From a virus, in IMG/VR virus record IMGVR_UViG_3300042691_032448, positions 1 through 24,996 of that record: 24,996 nucleotides of DNA; one strand, given 5' to 3'. Position numbers and translations under genes: made by a program. A model generated the notes under the pieces. It saw nothing but the letters and a program-made list of their open reading frames with translations. It had not been told where the DNA came from and searched no databases. This document shows positions 12,931-20,712 of this stretch, piece after piece (the first letter of the stretch is position 1; each line of letters opens with the position of its first letter).

Positions 12931-13374
12931 ATGAATAGACGAGCAGAAGTAGCTGCGATCCGAAGACTCGAAGCTGAGTATTGTCCGTCGACAGAACGAT
13001 TTGAGCTGGAAGATTGGTTAGCCGGCAAGTTATACGACACCTATCACGATCTTGTTTGCGAGGGGATTCCTGACTTGTTTAGGTTCCGTGAGGCAGCTAT
13101 CCTCTACGTCGAAGAGAATGAACTGATAAATGTCACGAGACTCGTAGATAAGAAAGTTGTAGAGCATTGTTTATTACTAAGTGACTTTCTTAAAAAGAAT
13201 TATGGCGTGAAAAAGTTAGGAAACCGAGCTGATGTTGAAATGGAGCTCATGCTTAGTGAATATGACTTTGATTTGATGGCCATGCAGATTGTGGATGATC
13301 TTATGGAATGGTATGAAACCATGGACTTAGTAAGCTTTGTGCTCGATAAAAAACCAAAACAACAAAATCCTTAA
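12931..13374 (+). CDS. Hypothetical protein (147 aa)
   Basis: A 147-residue acidic, helical protein with no recognised motif (ERFELEDWLAGKLYDTYHDL near the N-terminus and many Glu/Asp/Leu). Its codons are visibly more A/T-rich than those of the cassette before it, especially over its second half. The ATG at 12931 lies directly behind a strong hairpin and has no Shine-Dalgarno sequence, so expression may be low or controlled. Confidence 0.7.
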   Translation: MNRRAEVAAIRRLEAEYCPSTERFELEDWLAGKLYDTYHDLVCEGIPDLFRFREAAILYVEENELINVTRLVDKKVVEHCLLLSDFLKKNYGVKKLGNRADVEMELMLSEYDFDLMAMQIVDDLMEWYETMDLVSFVLDKKPKQQNP

Positions 13375-13391
13375 GAAAGTCTGTAGCCTTC

Positions 13392-13418
13392 TTGAACCCA
13401 AGCAATGGAAACGATAAT
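13392..13418 (+). promoter_or_regulatory. Possible sigma-70 promoter
   Basis: TTGAAC (13392-13397) is followed by GATAAT at 13413-13418 (15-base spacing) or TAATCT at 13415-13420 (17-base spacing). Either would give a short leader of about 20 bases before the ATG at 13445. The match is moderate. Confidence 0.4.
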
Positions 13419-13444
13419 CTCCACCTGTCCCGCTCCACCATTAC

Positions 13445-14257
13445 ATGAACTTCAAGTTCAAGATCGGAGAAACCACACTCGACAACACCGAAGCAAAGGC
13501 TCTGCTTAACGCAGCCGGACGCGAGCAAGCAATCGTCGTTGACATTGCTGAGCACATCGATCCTGCAATGATTGATGCCAAAAAGCTGTTCTCGATCAGC
13601 GTGGAAACGAAAAACCCCACGCTGGCTTCCTTGGCTGCCCGTTTCGCCATTGAGGGAATCGAAACTCCCAAGAAGCGCACTTACAACAGGAGTGATGCGA
13701 ATCGAATTTCTCGAATCGAACCGAACAAAGTAATCACCCAGCCGGATGAAGCGATTGAAGCGCTTTGCAAGATGGGAAGCCTGAAAGCCATCGGGGCAGC
13801 GATGATCCTGGATGGTGTATCGGACGGCAACAGTCGCACGCTCCGTCAGGTCGCCACGAGCTGCGTTAACTCGATGGCATACCGAGGAACGGTTAGCCCA
13901 GACTCACAGTGCTTCATGGGCTTCTGTAAGGACGGTGAGGGCCACTATCGGACGCTCAACCAAGGTCCCAACGTCCCTCGTAGCGCTGCGTACCACGCCT
14001 CGCCTATGTACACAGCCGTGCGGGACGGTGCTCAGCTGCTCAAAGAATGGGGCCTCATTGAGCTGAAGGAGATTATCGAATTTGGTAGCAAGGATAAAGA
14101 GCTTGACGAAAACAGCAAGCAGCTTCGCCGACTGGTCTATGCTGTGTCTCCAACTGCCATGGGTCAAAAAGTTGCTCACTCCTGGGGTGACATCAACGAC
14201 TTCATCAGCCGCCGCTGGAGCACTCGGATTCGCGAGCGAAACTCCTACGCTGCCTGA
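13445..14257 (+). CDS. Protein of unknown function (270 aa)
   Basis: A 270-residue soluble protein with no recognised domain. Residues 1-70 look like a small alpha/beta unit. A basic linker follows (about 74-90, PKKRTYNRSDANRISR), suggesting nucleic acid contact. Residues 190-215 (MYTAVRDGAQLLKEWGLIEL) could be part of a winged helix. It stands alone between a probable promoter and a strong terminator, just ahead of DNA polymerase, so it may be well expressed and tied to replication or transcription. No catalytic residues can be named. Confidence 0.75.
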   Translation: MNFKFKIGETTLDNTEAKALLNAAGREQAIVVDIAEHIDPAMIDAKKLFSISVETKNPTLASLAARFAIEGIETPKKRTYNRSDANRISRIEPNKVITQPDEAIEALCKMGSLKAIGAAMILDGVSDGNSRTLRQVATSCVNSMAYRGTVSPDSQCFMGFCKDGEGHYRTLNQGPNVPRSAAYHASPMYTAVRDGAQLLKEWGLIELKEIIEFGSKDKELDENSKQLRRLVYAVSPTAMGQKVAHSWGDINDFISRRWSTRIRERNSYAA

Positions 14258-14278
14258 GCAAGGCTCCCACTGAACTGC

Positions 14279-14304
14279 AAGGGCGTCGCAAGGCGCCCTT
14301 TTTT
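14279..14304 (+). terminator. Rho-independent terminator
   Basis: AA-GGGCGTC (14279-14287) pairs with GGCGCCC-TT (14292-14300) across a GCAA tetraloop, with one G-U pair. It runs into six T residues (14299-14304). This is the textbook form. It lies only six bases ahead of the DNA polymerase ATG. Confidence 0.85.
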
Positions 14305-14310
14305 AAACCC

Positions 14311-16206
14311 ATGAAAATCTTCTACGTAGTTACAAACGCTCAGTTTGAGCAAGCAATTTCGGAACTACAGCAAATTCCGAAGCTTTGCCTTGACTTTGAA
14401 ACTACGGGGCTTGACTCCCACGTAGCGAAAGCTAGGTTACTGCAGCTATGTACTACGGATGTAAAAGAAACGAATAGAACTGTATATGTTTTAGACCTAT
14501 TCAAAATCAATATAACTAACGAGTTAAAACAACTAATTGAAAGCCGAGAGATGATACTTGGGCATAACTTAAATTTTGATTTTCAGTTTCTCTTATCACT
14601 GGGTATAGATTACAAAGGCAAGGTATTTGATACGTACATAGCTGAGCGCTGCTTGCGAGCTGGTTTTAAAGAAAAGAAAACATCACCCAAACTCCAGAAG
14701 CCTTACTTTGATGACGTCAGCTGCTCGCTTAAAGCAGTTGTTGAGCGTCGGCTTGAGATAGAAATAAGCAAAGAACAACAGGTTTCTGACTGGAGTAAAG
14801 AAGAATTAAACATTGAGCAGATTGAGTACGCTGCCACGGACGTCGATTTGCTACCAAAAATTGCAGCAGATCAACTTAAGGAGCTAGCTGAAGAAGCATT
14901 ACTAGATGTTTATTCTCTTGAATCCAAGTGCGTTCGCCCTGTGGCGCTCATGTGTTACAAAGGATTCAACGTCGATGTTAGTAAACTAACCTCCCTACGG
15001 CAAACCATCCAGGATAAACTCGATCAAATTACGCTAGAGTTTTGCACCAAGCTCGACGAGGCCCTACCTCCAGAGTTAAAACTCCCACGAAAAACCGATG
15101 GCTCTCTGGCAATTGGAAAAAACCTTCGAAAGGAATTTAATCCTGGGTCAGGTGTGCAGTGCGTCCGATGTTTCGAAGCACTTGGCGTTGCACTTCCAAC
15201 AAATCCAGCAACAGGAAAGACAACAGTTAATCAGATCCAGCTCGCGGAGTTCGATAGTGACGACCCGTTACTGAATCTATACCGTAAACGTACAAAAATT
15301 GAAACTAAACTAGAGCACGTAGAAAAGTTAATAGCAAACATAAACCCAATCACACATCGTATCCACTCTGGGTACAACCAGTACGGGGCTAACTCAGGCC
15401 GATTTACGTCAAGTGGAGCAAAGAAAACTAGCGCTAAAAAAATTAAAAATCAGTTTGCTATCAATGCTCAACAAATACCAAGGGACAAGGAATTCAGAGA
15501 GTGTTTCGTAGCCACGCCTGGTCATAAATTGATTATCTGTGATTTCAGTCAGATCGAACTTCGTCTTGGTGCTGAGCTAATTGGCATACCTCAGATGATC
15601 GAAGCGTTTAAACAGGGGCACGATCTTCATACCGTTACAGCCAGTCTTATCTACAGAATCCCTCTAGAAGAGGTTCAAAAGCATCAGAGGCAAGAAGGTA
15701 AAACACTTAACTTCGCCCTCTTATACGGTATGGGATTCAGAAAATACAAAACATACGCAGCGCAGTCTGGAAAGATCATCTCGCTATCAGAAGCAAAAGT
15801 AGCTCACATGGCGTTTCATAATGCCTACCCACGGTTGCGTCAGTGGCACAGAGAGCGAGCCGCGATGGTGGAAGACGGCTGGACTTATGTCCGTACCCCA
15901 CTAGGAAGACGACGTCTGCTTTCCTACAGCGACGCGACTATGACTGCGTGTGCCAATACGCTGATACAAGGGGCTGGTGCTGATATCCTTAAGCTGTCTT
16001 TGGCCAAGCTGAACCCCTATCTGGGGGAAGAGGCTCACCTAGTTGCTTGTGTGCATGATGAAATTGTCCTCGAAGCGGTCGACGAAAAAGTTGAGTATTA
16101 CAAAGAAATCCTTGAACGCTGTATGACAGAGGCTGCCGAAACAATCTTGAAAGAAGTGCCTGCGAAAGCAGACGCTACACACGGAGAAACCTGGTCAGAG
16201 AAGTAA
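14311..16206 (+). CDS. Family A DNA polymerase with 3'-5' exonuclease
   Basis: A 631-residue replicative phage DNA polymerase of the Pol I family. The N-terminal proofreading exonuclease has ExoI LDFETTG (27-33; Asp28, Glu30), ExoII GHNLNFDFQF (about 89-98) and ExoIII YAATDVDLLPKI (about 173-184). The polymerase domain has motif A CDFSQIELRL (410-419, Asp411), motif B K464 TLNFALLYG with Phe468 and Tyr472, and motif C VHDEIVLE (Asp583). All catalytic residues are present and no 5'-3' exonuclease domain is seen. The ATG at 14311 is only six bases after a terminator, so transcripts must read through or start unusually. Its codons are more A/T-rich than those of the preceding gene. Confidence 0.95.
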   Translation: MKIFYVVTNAQFEQAISELQQIPKLCLDFETTGLDSHVAKARLLQLCTTDVKETNRTVYVLDLFKINITNELKQLIESREMILGHNLNFDFQFLLSLGIDYKGKVFDTYIAERCLRAGFKEKKTSPKLQKPYFDDVSCSLKAVVERRLEIEISKEQQVSDWSKEELNIEQIEYAATDVDLLPKIAADQLKELAEEALLDVYSLESKCVRPVALMCYKGFNVDVSKLTSLRQTIQDKLDQITLEFCTKLDEALPPELKLPRKTDGSLAIGKNLRKEFNPGSGVQCVRCFEALGVALPTNPATGKTTVNQIQLAEFDSDDPLLNLYRKRTKIETKLEHVEKLIANINPITHRIHSGYNQYGANSGRFTSSGAKKTSAKKIKNQFAINAQQIPRDKEFRECFVATPGHKLIICDFSQIELRLGAELIGIPQMIEAFKQGHDLHTVTASLIYRIPLEEVQKHQRQEGKTLNFALLYGMGFRKYKTYAAQSGKIISLSEAKVAHMAFHNAYPRLRQWHRERAAMVEDGWTYVRTPLGRRRLLSYSDATMTACANTLIQGAGADILKLSLAKLNPYLGEEAHLVACVHDEIVLEAVDEKVEYYKEILERCMTEAAETILKEVPAKADATHGETWSEK

Positions 16207-16208
16207 TC

Positions 16209-17099
16209 ATGAGCACCAAAAAACAAACACCAACACCCAGCAAATTTAAGGTGGGTGATCGAGTTACTGAGAACAACAAAAGCATCACCTGTGTAAGCCC
16301 GTTTGCCGATAAAAAAATAAAAGAAACTGTGGCAGACTATACGTTAAAACTACGTACAGGAACTGTAAAAGAAACTTTTATCAAGACTAATAAGCGAGGC
16401 GATCGGAGGCACTACGCCTCAGTCCTCTGGGACCATTTAAAAACACCGACTGAGCACGAGCAAGGTCGCCTGCGTATCCACGAGGCTTCACAGCCGGTTA
16501 TGCCTGAGGTTGAAGAAACGCAAGCCAAAGAGAGCCCTAAAAAACATAAAAAGAAAAAGACAGTAACCTCTGTTGAAATACTTAACTTGTCTGCGGTAAA
16601 GGATAAGGAAGTATTTACAGCAAAGACTGAGGAAGGCTACGTAGGTTGTGTACGTTTAGCGAGCGGAGTATGCTTTACAGAAGTTGTATATCAAAGCGCT
16701 CTCGAAGCTGCTAACAAAGCTCGTAACTTAAAACGCCTACTGGAGACACCGAAAACTCAGGAATGTAAAGAAACCAAAAAAAAGACAGAAGAAACTAAGA
16801 AATGTGTAGTCAAAAAAACCAATAAAAAGGTAGTCTTTAAGTCGAGACTGTACACACTCGACGAGACAAAGGCAATGCCTCTCCTTCGTTTCCAAGAGGT
16901 GTGGGTTATTATAAAAGATTCTATGTATGTTAGTGACTGTCTGGATACAGAGAGACGAAACCTTGTAAGCTACACTTCAAATAAAGATAAAGCCCTTTAC
17001 TTCACGTGCCACGAGAAAGCAAAGAACACGATGCGTGTGCTGAAGGGGGTAGTAGGTCCAGGGTTCGACCTCAAGAGATTCTTCATAGAAAATAAGTAA
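16209..17099 (+). CDS. Lys-rich protein with N-terminal SH3/KOW-like region
   Basis: A 296-residue basic protein. Residues 12-85 have the spacing of a small SH3/KOW-like barrel (KFKVGDRV ... RTGTVKET ... YASVLWDH). There are two Lys/Glu-rich linkers (about 105-120 and 180-208) and two further folded-looking segments between and after them. No enzyme motif is seen. The basic linkers and position two bases after DNA polymerase suggest a replication-associated nucleic-acid-binding protein; this is inference. The start shares the 18-base context GAAGTAATCATGAGCACC with the gene at 8823. Confidence 0.7.
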   Translation: MSTKKQTPTPSKFKVGDRVTENNKSITCVSPFADKKIKETVADYTLKLRTGTVKETFIKTNKRGDRRHYASVLWDHLKTPTEHEQGRLRIHEASQPVMPEVEETQAKESPKKHKKKKTVTSVEILNLSAVKDKEVFTAKTEEGYVGCVRLASGVCFTEVVYQSALEAANKARNLKRLLETPKTQECKETKKKTEETKKCVVKKTNKKVVFKSRLYTLDETKAMPLLRFQEVWVIIKDSMYVSDCLDTERRNLVSYTSNKDKALYFTCHEKAKNTMRVLKGVVGPGFDLKRFFIENK

Positions 17100-17124
17100 A
17101 ATGTATTCAAAGGATTAAACACAT

Positions 17125-17517
17125 ATGGCAACCCGGTTTGCAGGAGATTTTTTTGGGATCCCTTTAGTAGCTCCTGGAGAAGATAAAGATTCTTCGTTGT
17201 TCAGTTACTTCCCTGATTTAAAAACTATAAAAAAAGGTTCTGCGAGTTCTGAAAAACCAGCGGAACTAGGTCCAGCAAGATCTTATGGTGGAGCTCAAGC
17301 TGTAACACCATTTACAGGATTCAAAACTTTCGAAGTCACAAACGAAAGGAAAGCTGCTCCTCTTTTCGCTGGGTTCAAAACATTTGAGCAGCCCACACGG
17401 AGTCTCTCGAAGTCTGCTGAATCCTCAGAAAAACCCTCCTCTGTTTTTGCCACCTCACCTACTCAGCAGACAACTCAAATAGACCCGGAAGTACTAAAGA
17501 GCTTAGGTCTGGCGTAA
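17125..17517 (+). CDS. Low-complexity protein with GFKTFE repeats (130 aa)
   Basis: A 130-residue, Ser/Pro/Ala-rich, probably disordered protein. It has a nested repeat order: SSEKP (41-45), GFKTFE (65-70), GFKTFE (83-88), SSEKP (100-104). There is no domain or signal peptide. AAAGGA about 10 bases upstream is a fair Shine-Dalgarno site. It may be a scaffold or linear-motif protein; the C-terminus (PEVLKSLGLA) is helical. It sits just before the 63-residue-repeat protein. Function unknown. Confidence 0.65.
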   Translation: MATRFAGDFFGIPLVAPGEDKDSSLFSYFPDLKTIKKGSASSEKPAELGPARSYGGAQAVTPFTGFKTFEVTNERKAAPLFAGFKTFEQPTRSLSKSAESSEKPSSVFATSPTQQTTQIDPEVLKSLGLA

Positions 17518-17537
17518 CTTTTGCTTTTTGAGTGCTT

Positions 17538-17567
17538 TATACTGAGCATAAGGATTAGTCGCGCTCA
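17538..17567 (+). promoter_or_regulatory. Isolated -10 box with inverted repeat
   Basis: TATACT at 17538-17543 is a good -10 hexamer, but no matching -35 is found at 15-18 bases. An inverted repeat CTGAGC ... GCTCAG starts at 17542 and ends near 17568. Together they suggest an activator-dependent or regulated promoter for the gene at 17580. Weak evidence. Confidence 0.3.
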
Positions 17568-17579
17568 GCCTCCTGTAAC

Positions 17580-18461
17580 ATGACTGCTACTCCAACTAGC
17601 TCCAGTGCGTTCGAAGGCATCAGGAAGGCTGGCGCTAAATTCGGACTAGATTTAGCTGGTTTGTTTGATGATGAAGGAACTGAGGGCACAGCCACTGGTT
17701 TCGAAGGGTTAGTCCCAAGCTTTAAGGTAACCTCTCAATTAAAAGGAAGGAGTCCAGGAACCTTAACTTTTAAGCAGCCTTCCGAGCCGGCTCGCACTAC
17801 CGAGTTTAAGTTAGCTCCTGAGTTAAGCAGTGCCGTAAACGTATCTCAGACTCAGACTCAAACGCAGCCACAGGCACAAAAGGAAGAACCTAAGGTAGCT
17901 CCTGAGAAAAAATTCTACGGTTATGTAGGCGGCGCAAGCGTCCCAGAAATCGGTAACAAAGGTTTTGGTCTCAAAGATTTGACGGCTGCGCTGGATGCTG
18001 GTTACAGCATGGGCAGCATCAAAGACTGGGTGGAAAGCCAACGCAACAATCTGTACAACATCGGACCTGGTGCACAAGAGGCACTTGGTATTAAAGGTTA
18101 TGTCAGCACCACTCCAGGCGTGTTTGACTTCAGTCAGTACGGCGCCGCTGGTTTCGGCATGAAGGATGTTGAAGCTCTGCGTTCACAAGGAGTAGACGAC
18201 ACAACTCTGAAGCGTCTTGCTGCAAATGCTCCTATGGTCGGGGGTGGTGCTGCAGCAGCTTTGGGTTATACGCCCACGGAGCAGCAGCGGACTGAATCAG
18301 TGGCTCGCGCCTACGACCCGGCATCCGCTGGTGGTACTGGTTTTGGTATGAAGGACGTTGAAGCTCTGCAAGCGCAAGGCGTTTCTAGAGAACAAATGCG
18401 AGAAATTGCTCGCCGCTCTCCCACGATCGGGGGCGGTGCTGCTTCCTTCCTCGGACTCTGA
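17580..18461 (+). CDS. Protein with three 63-residue repeats (293 aa)
   Basis: A 293-residue protein. Its N-terminal half (1-110) is Ser/Thr/Pro-rich and probably disordered, with a Gln/Thr run near 90-100. The C-terminal half has three repeats, each opening with GFG(L/M)KD at residues 128, 191 and 254, an exact 63-residue period; the third is cut short after 40 residues by the stop. Each unit reads GFGxKDxxAL...G, then a helix, then a Gly-rich GG(G)AxxxLG turn. No known family is recognised. It could be a structural, scaffold or adhesive protein. Confidence 0.75.
   Translation: MTATPTSSSAFEGIRKAGAKFGLDLAGLFDDEGTEGTATGFEGLVPSFKVTSQLKGRSPGTLTFKQPSEPARTTEFKLAPELSSAVNVSQTQTQTQPQAQKEEPKVAPEKKFYGYVGGASVPEIGNKGFGLKDLTAALDAGYSMGSIKDWVESQRNNLYNIGPGAQEALGIKGYVSTTPGVFDFSQYGAAGFGMKDVEALRSQGVDDTTLKRLAANAPMVGGGAAAALGYTPTEQQRTESVARAYDPASAGGTGFGMKDVEALQAQGVSREQMREIARRSPTIGGGAASFLGL
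17961..18458 (+). repeat. Tandem 189-bp repeat units inside gene
   Basis: Units begin at 17961, 18150 and 18339, spaced exactly 189 bases. Units 2 and 3 are most alike (shared peptides GFGMKDVEAL and GGGAA). Unit 1 is more diverged, so the array probably grew by an old duplication followed by a recent one. Unit 3 lacks the last 23 codons. Confidence 0.8.
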
Positions 18462-18478
18462 TAGGTCAAAAGAAAATA

Positions 18479-18505
18479 AGCAGCTACGCTATCAATGTAG
18501 CTGCT
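18479..18505. terminator. Perfect 9-bp stem-loop
   Basis: AGCAGCTAC (18479-18487) and GTAGCTGCT (18497-18505) pair perfectly around a 9-base loop, 18 bases after a stop codon. On the + strand no T-run follows. On the minus strand the stem is followed by TTATTTTCTTTTG, so it looks better as a minus-strand terminator, or as an mRNA-stabilising structure for + transcripts. Confidence 0.5.
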
Positions 18506-18513
18506 CAACACAA

Positions 18514-18648
18514 GTGAAACTTTTAAAGCGTTTACTTCAAGGACCGTTCGGGGTGTGGCTTGGGCTGTACCCCGTTTTTGCTGCGAACGAAGAAGACAGA
18601 AAGCGTATCATCGAAGCAGCAGAGTTCCAGCCTAATGACGTCTACTGA
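18514..18648 (+). CDS. Small hypothetical protein (44 aa)
   Basis: A 44-residue frame from GTG at 18514, right after the stem-loop, to TGA at 18646-18648. It is amphipathic: a basic, hydrophobic N-terminus (KLLKRLLQGPFGVWLGLYP) may associate with membrane, followed by an acidic helix. It overlaps the next gene by 14 bases. No family or Shine-Dalgarno sequence; support comes from packing and composition. Confidence 0.45.
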   Translation: MKLLKRLLQGPFGVWLGLYPVFAANEEDRKRIIEAAEFQPNDVY

Positions 18649-19210
18649 CTATTGCTTAGTCATACAGAAAGACAAGAAGACTTTAGAGCTCGCTATATCA
18701 GCCAATGATTCAAACCACGCTCAGGCGCAGGCGGCTGATATTGCAAGAGCATTACAAGTAAGTACATTTTCTCTGTCTTACAAGAGCATACAAGAAAGCA
18801 GTCTAGCTCTTCTATTTAAACGATTAGCTCATAGCGACTTCAGCCACATTGATTGCTACAAGTGGGAAGGCAGACTATGTAACAACTCTCCAGTCGTGTA
18901 CGCACTAGGCAAAAAATACTATGTACGACCTATGATATTAGATTATTTAGAAATAAATAAAGACGATTGTGTCAAACCTGCGTGCGGTGATTCGTTGTGT
19001 GTAAACCCTTACCACAATTCTTACAAGAAAATGAAGGCGTCCAAGCTCGGGGACGCGGACGTCAATTTGGTACTAGCATTTTCCAGCCAAGGCGTCCCTG
19101 TACGGGAGATCGCCAAGGCACTCAAGGTACACCGCTCAACGATTTACCGAACGTTAAACCGTGAACATTTTCATGCTGGGCCTGCGCATCACCGATGCAG
19201 CAGACATTGA
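18635..19210 (+). CDS. HNH-like zinc-site and helix-turn-helix protein
   Basis: A 191-residue protein with two recognisable parts. Residues 112-128 (CVKPACGDSLCVNPYHN) match the second half of an HNH_3-type homing-endonuclease finger (usual form HLCGN..CVNPxHL); Cys117, Cys122 and His127 are kept, but the first His position is Pro115. Residues 150-175 (GVPVREIAKALKVHRSTIYR) form a resolvase-like helix-turn-helix. It may be a DNA-binding protein derived from a homing nuclease, active or not. I chose the ATG at 18635. The 3' end overlaps SSB by 38 bases. Confidence 0.65.
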   Translation: MTSTDYCLVIQKDKKTLELAISANDSNHAQAQAADIARALQVSTFSLSYKSIQESSLALLFKRLAHSDFSHIDCYKWEGRLCNNSPVVYALGKKYYVRPMILDYLEINKDDCVKPACGDSLCVNPYHNSYKKMKASKLGDADVNLVLAFSSQGVPVREIAKALKVHRSTIYRTLNREHFHAGPAHHRCSRH

Positions 19211-19808
19211 CGAAAACAAAGTCGCACACGTCTTAGCTGAGTCTTTGCCTTCAAGCGATCGTCGCATCGCTACCAAGGTTCAGCTCTCAATGAAAGAGGA
19301 TCACTACGTAGGTAAAATCCTCAAAACACTTGAAGAAAAACAAACAGTATTCGCTGTTGGTCCGACAAAAGCTACTCCCGATGGAGTGCTTCAAATGCAG
19401 CCAATGCTGGTAGTCACAGATAAAAACTGGGACGACCTCCTAGCTGTCAATTTGTTTGTGTCCACGGGTGGCTTGGGTCCTGTGACTGAAGAGACTCAGC
19501 TGGGAGATAACACCGTTACCAATCGTTCGCTCGCGTGGCAAGACGAAAAAGGTGAAACCTCTTGGTTCAAGTTGACAGCCTGGGATTCCCTGTCTGCTCA
19601 ACTGGCTGATCTTGCTCCAGGCACACCGACCATCGCTGTAGGTCGGGTCAGCACTAGCGAAAAGGAAGATCGTAAGTATCTTAATTACGGAGTGGAGAAA
19701 GTTCTCTACCTCCCACGCAGCAAAAAGTCTGCGCCCGCCAAGGCTGCTGATCCCGATAAAGGAAAAGTATCTACGGCTGCTCTCGGTTCACTGGACTTCT
19801 CTCTTTGA
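19173..19808 (+). CDS. ssb: Single-stranded DNA-binding protein (SSB-like)
   Basis: A 211-residue protein. The central OB-fold-like region has the SSB hallmarks: NRSLAWQDEKGETSWFKLTA, then a WDSLSAQLADL helix, then TIAVGRVSTSE and a closing YGVEKVLYLPR strand. A disordered Lys/Ala/Pro linker leads to a short C-terminal SLDFSL, reminiscent of the acidic-aromatic SSB tip that binds replication partners. The N-terminal 75 residues are not typical and look like an added domain. The start is ATG 19173; a GTG at 19161 is also possible. It lies upstream of the gene whose product also ends LDF. Confidence 0.65.
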   Translation: MLGLRITDAADIDENKVAHVLAESLPSSDRRIATKVQLSMKEDHYVGKILKTLEEKQTVFAVGPTKATPDGVLQMQPMLVVTDKNWDDLLAVNLFVSTGGLGPVTEETQLGDNTVTNRSLAWQDEKGETSWFKLTAWDSLSAQLADLAPGTPTIAVGRVSTSEKEDRKYLNYGVEKVLYLPRSKKSAPAKAADPDKGKVSTAALGSLDFSL

Positions 19809-19817
19809 TCTACGGTC

Positions 19818-20651
19818 ATGGTTTTTATTGCTGGTAAATTTTCGGCTGATGAAATCCTCTGTCAGATTCCGCCGCACACTCTCCGCATCGATCTTCAATC
19901 GCGCTATTGGAAATCCGATACTGACAGTGAGGCGGCGATCGTCGACAGCAACGGTAATGGGATTCCGATTTCGTTCATCCTTCTTGGTTTCACGCCGTAT
20001 TTCGGCAACCTCGGTATGCGAAACCATGAGGAGTTCATTCGCATTGCTTACATTGGTGTTTCACCTAATCATCGTTTGCTCCCACCTCGCTGCGTATGCA
20101 CTAGCATCATCAGTGGTAAATCGTCTCAAAGGAACTTCATCTCGTACTTCCAGACGCTATACAACAATCGTATTAACGTAGGCGAAGTTATTACGGAAAC
20201 TAAGTTCGTTCAAAAATCTTTTAACGAACGGGATCCAATGACTGGCGCAGACGGTGCGAAGATCAACTACAACGTTCTAGAGTTTCGAGATCGGCCTGCT
20301 CAAACAGATGAGGAGAAAAAGCTCATCGAAGACATCAGTGCGTGGCTCGACTCTGGTTCAGGAGATCTGGTGGCATCTGCTTTACGCAGTACTATCTCCG
20401 GTGCTCATTTGGTTGAGTTACCTTTGGGAGAAGACCACGCAGCGATTAAAGAAGCTTTCATCGAAGCCAACCCGAAGCGTTTAGAGGGGACGGCTCCTGC
20501 TGGTCTGTCAGCTCTGCCGGCTGGTGCTGGTGTCCCCGGTGCTAAAGCTGAGGAAGCTCCTGAGCCGCCTGCTGCAAAGAAGGCAACTACCAAAAAGGAG
20601 TTGACTGAAGAGCAGAAAGCCGCGCTGCAAGCCGCTGGTTTGGATTTCTAA
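19818..20651 (+). CDS. Protein with SSB-like C-terminal tail (277 aa)
   Basis: A 277-residue protein. Residues 1-200 look folded and beta-rich (HTLRIDLQSRYWKSD, GFTPYFGNLGMRNHEEFIRI) with a helical segment after 155. An Ala/Pro/Glu-rich linker (about 212-258) then leads to a short tail KAALQAAGLDF. This folded domain-linker-aromatic tip plan is that of SSB-type or replication accessory proteins. It follows SSB by 9 bases and ends before a strong terminator. I do not recognise the folded domain; recombination mediator or second ssDNA-binding protein are guesses. Confidence 0.7.
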   Translation: MVFIAGKFSADEILCQIPPHTLRIDLQSRYWKSDTDSEAAIVDSNGNGIPISFILLGFTPYFGNLGMRNHEEFIRIAYIGVSPNHRLLPPRCVCTSIISGKSSQRNFISYFQTLYNNRINVGEVITETKFVQKSFNERDPMTGADGAKINYNVLEFRDRPAQTDEEKKLIEDISAWLDSGSGDLVASALRSTISGAHLVELPLGEDHAAIKEAFIEANPKRLEGTAPAGLSALPAGAGVPGAKAEEAPEPPAAKKATTKKELTEEQKAALQAAGLDF

Positions 20652-20679
20652 GCTAAGCTTCTCCTGGATTGTTCACCTC

Positions 20680-20708
20680 AAAGGACGCTTCCCAGGCGTC
20701 CTTTTTTT
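20680..20708. terminator. Bidirectional Rho-independent terminator
   Basis: AAAGGACGC (20680-20688) pairs with GCGTCCTTT (20696-20704) around a 7-base loop, and the + strand continues into T residues to 20708. The A-run on the left serves as a shorter T-run for the minus strand. It separates the convergent + strand operon from nblA. Confidence 0.88.
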
Positions 20709-20712
20709 GTGG

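Noticed and set aside
13301-13680. Overlapping minus-strand frames near 13301-13680
   Set aside because: They lie opposite two good + strand genes and would cross the candidate promoter. No coding signature of their own.
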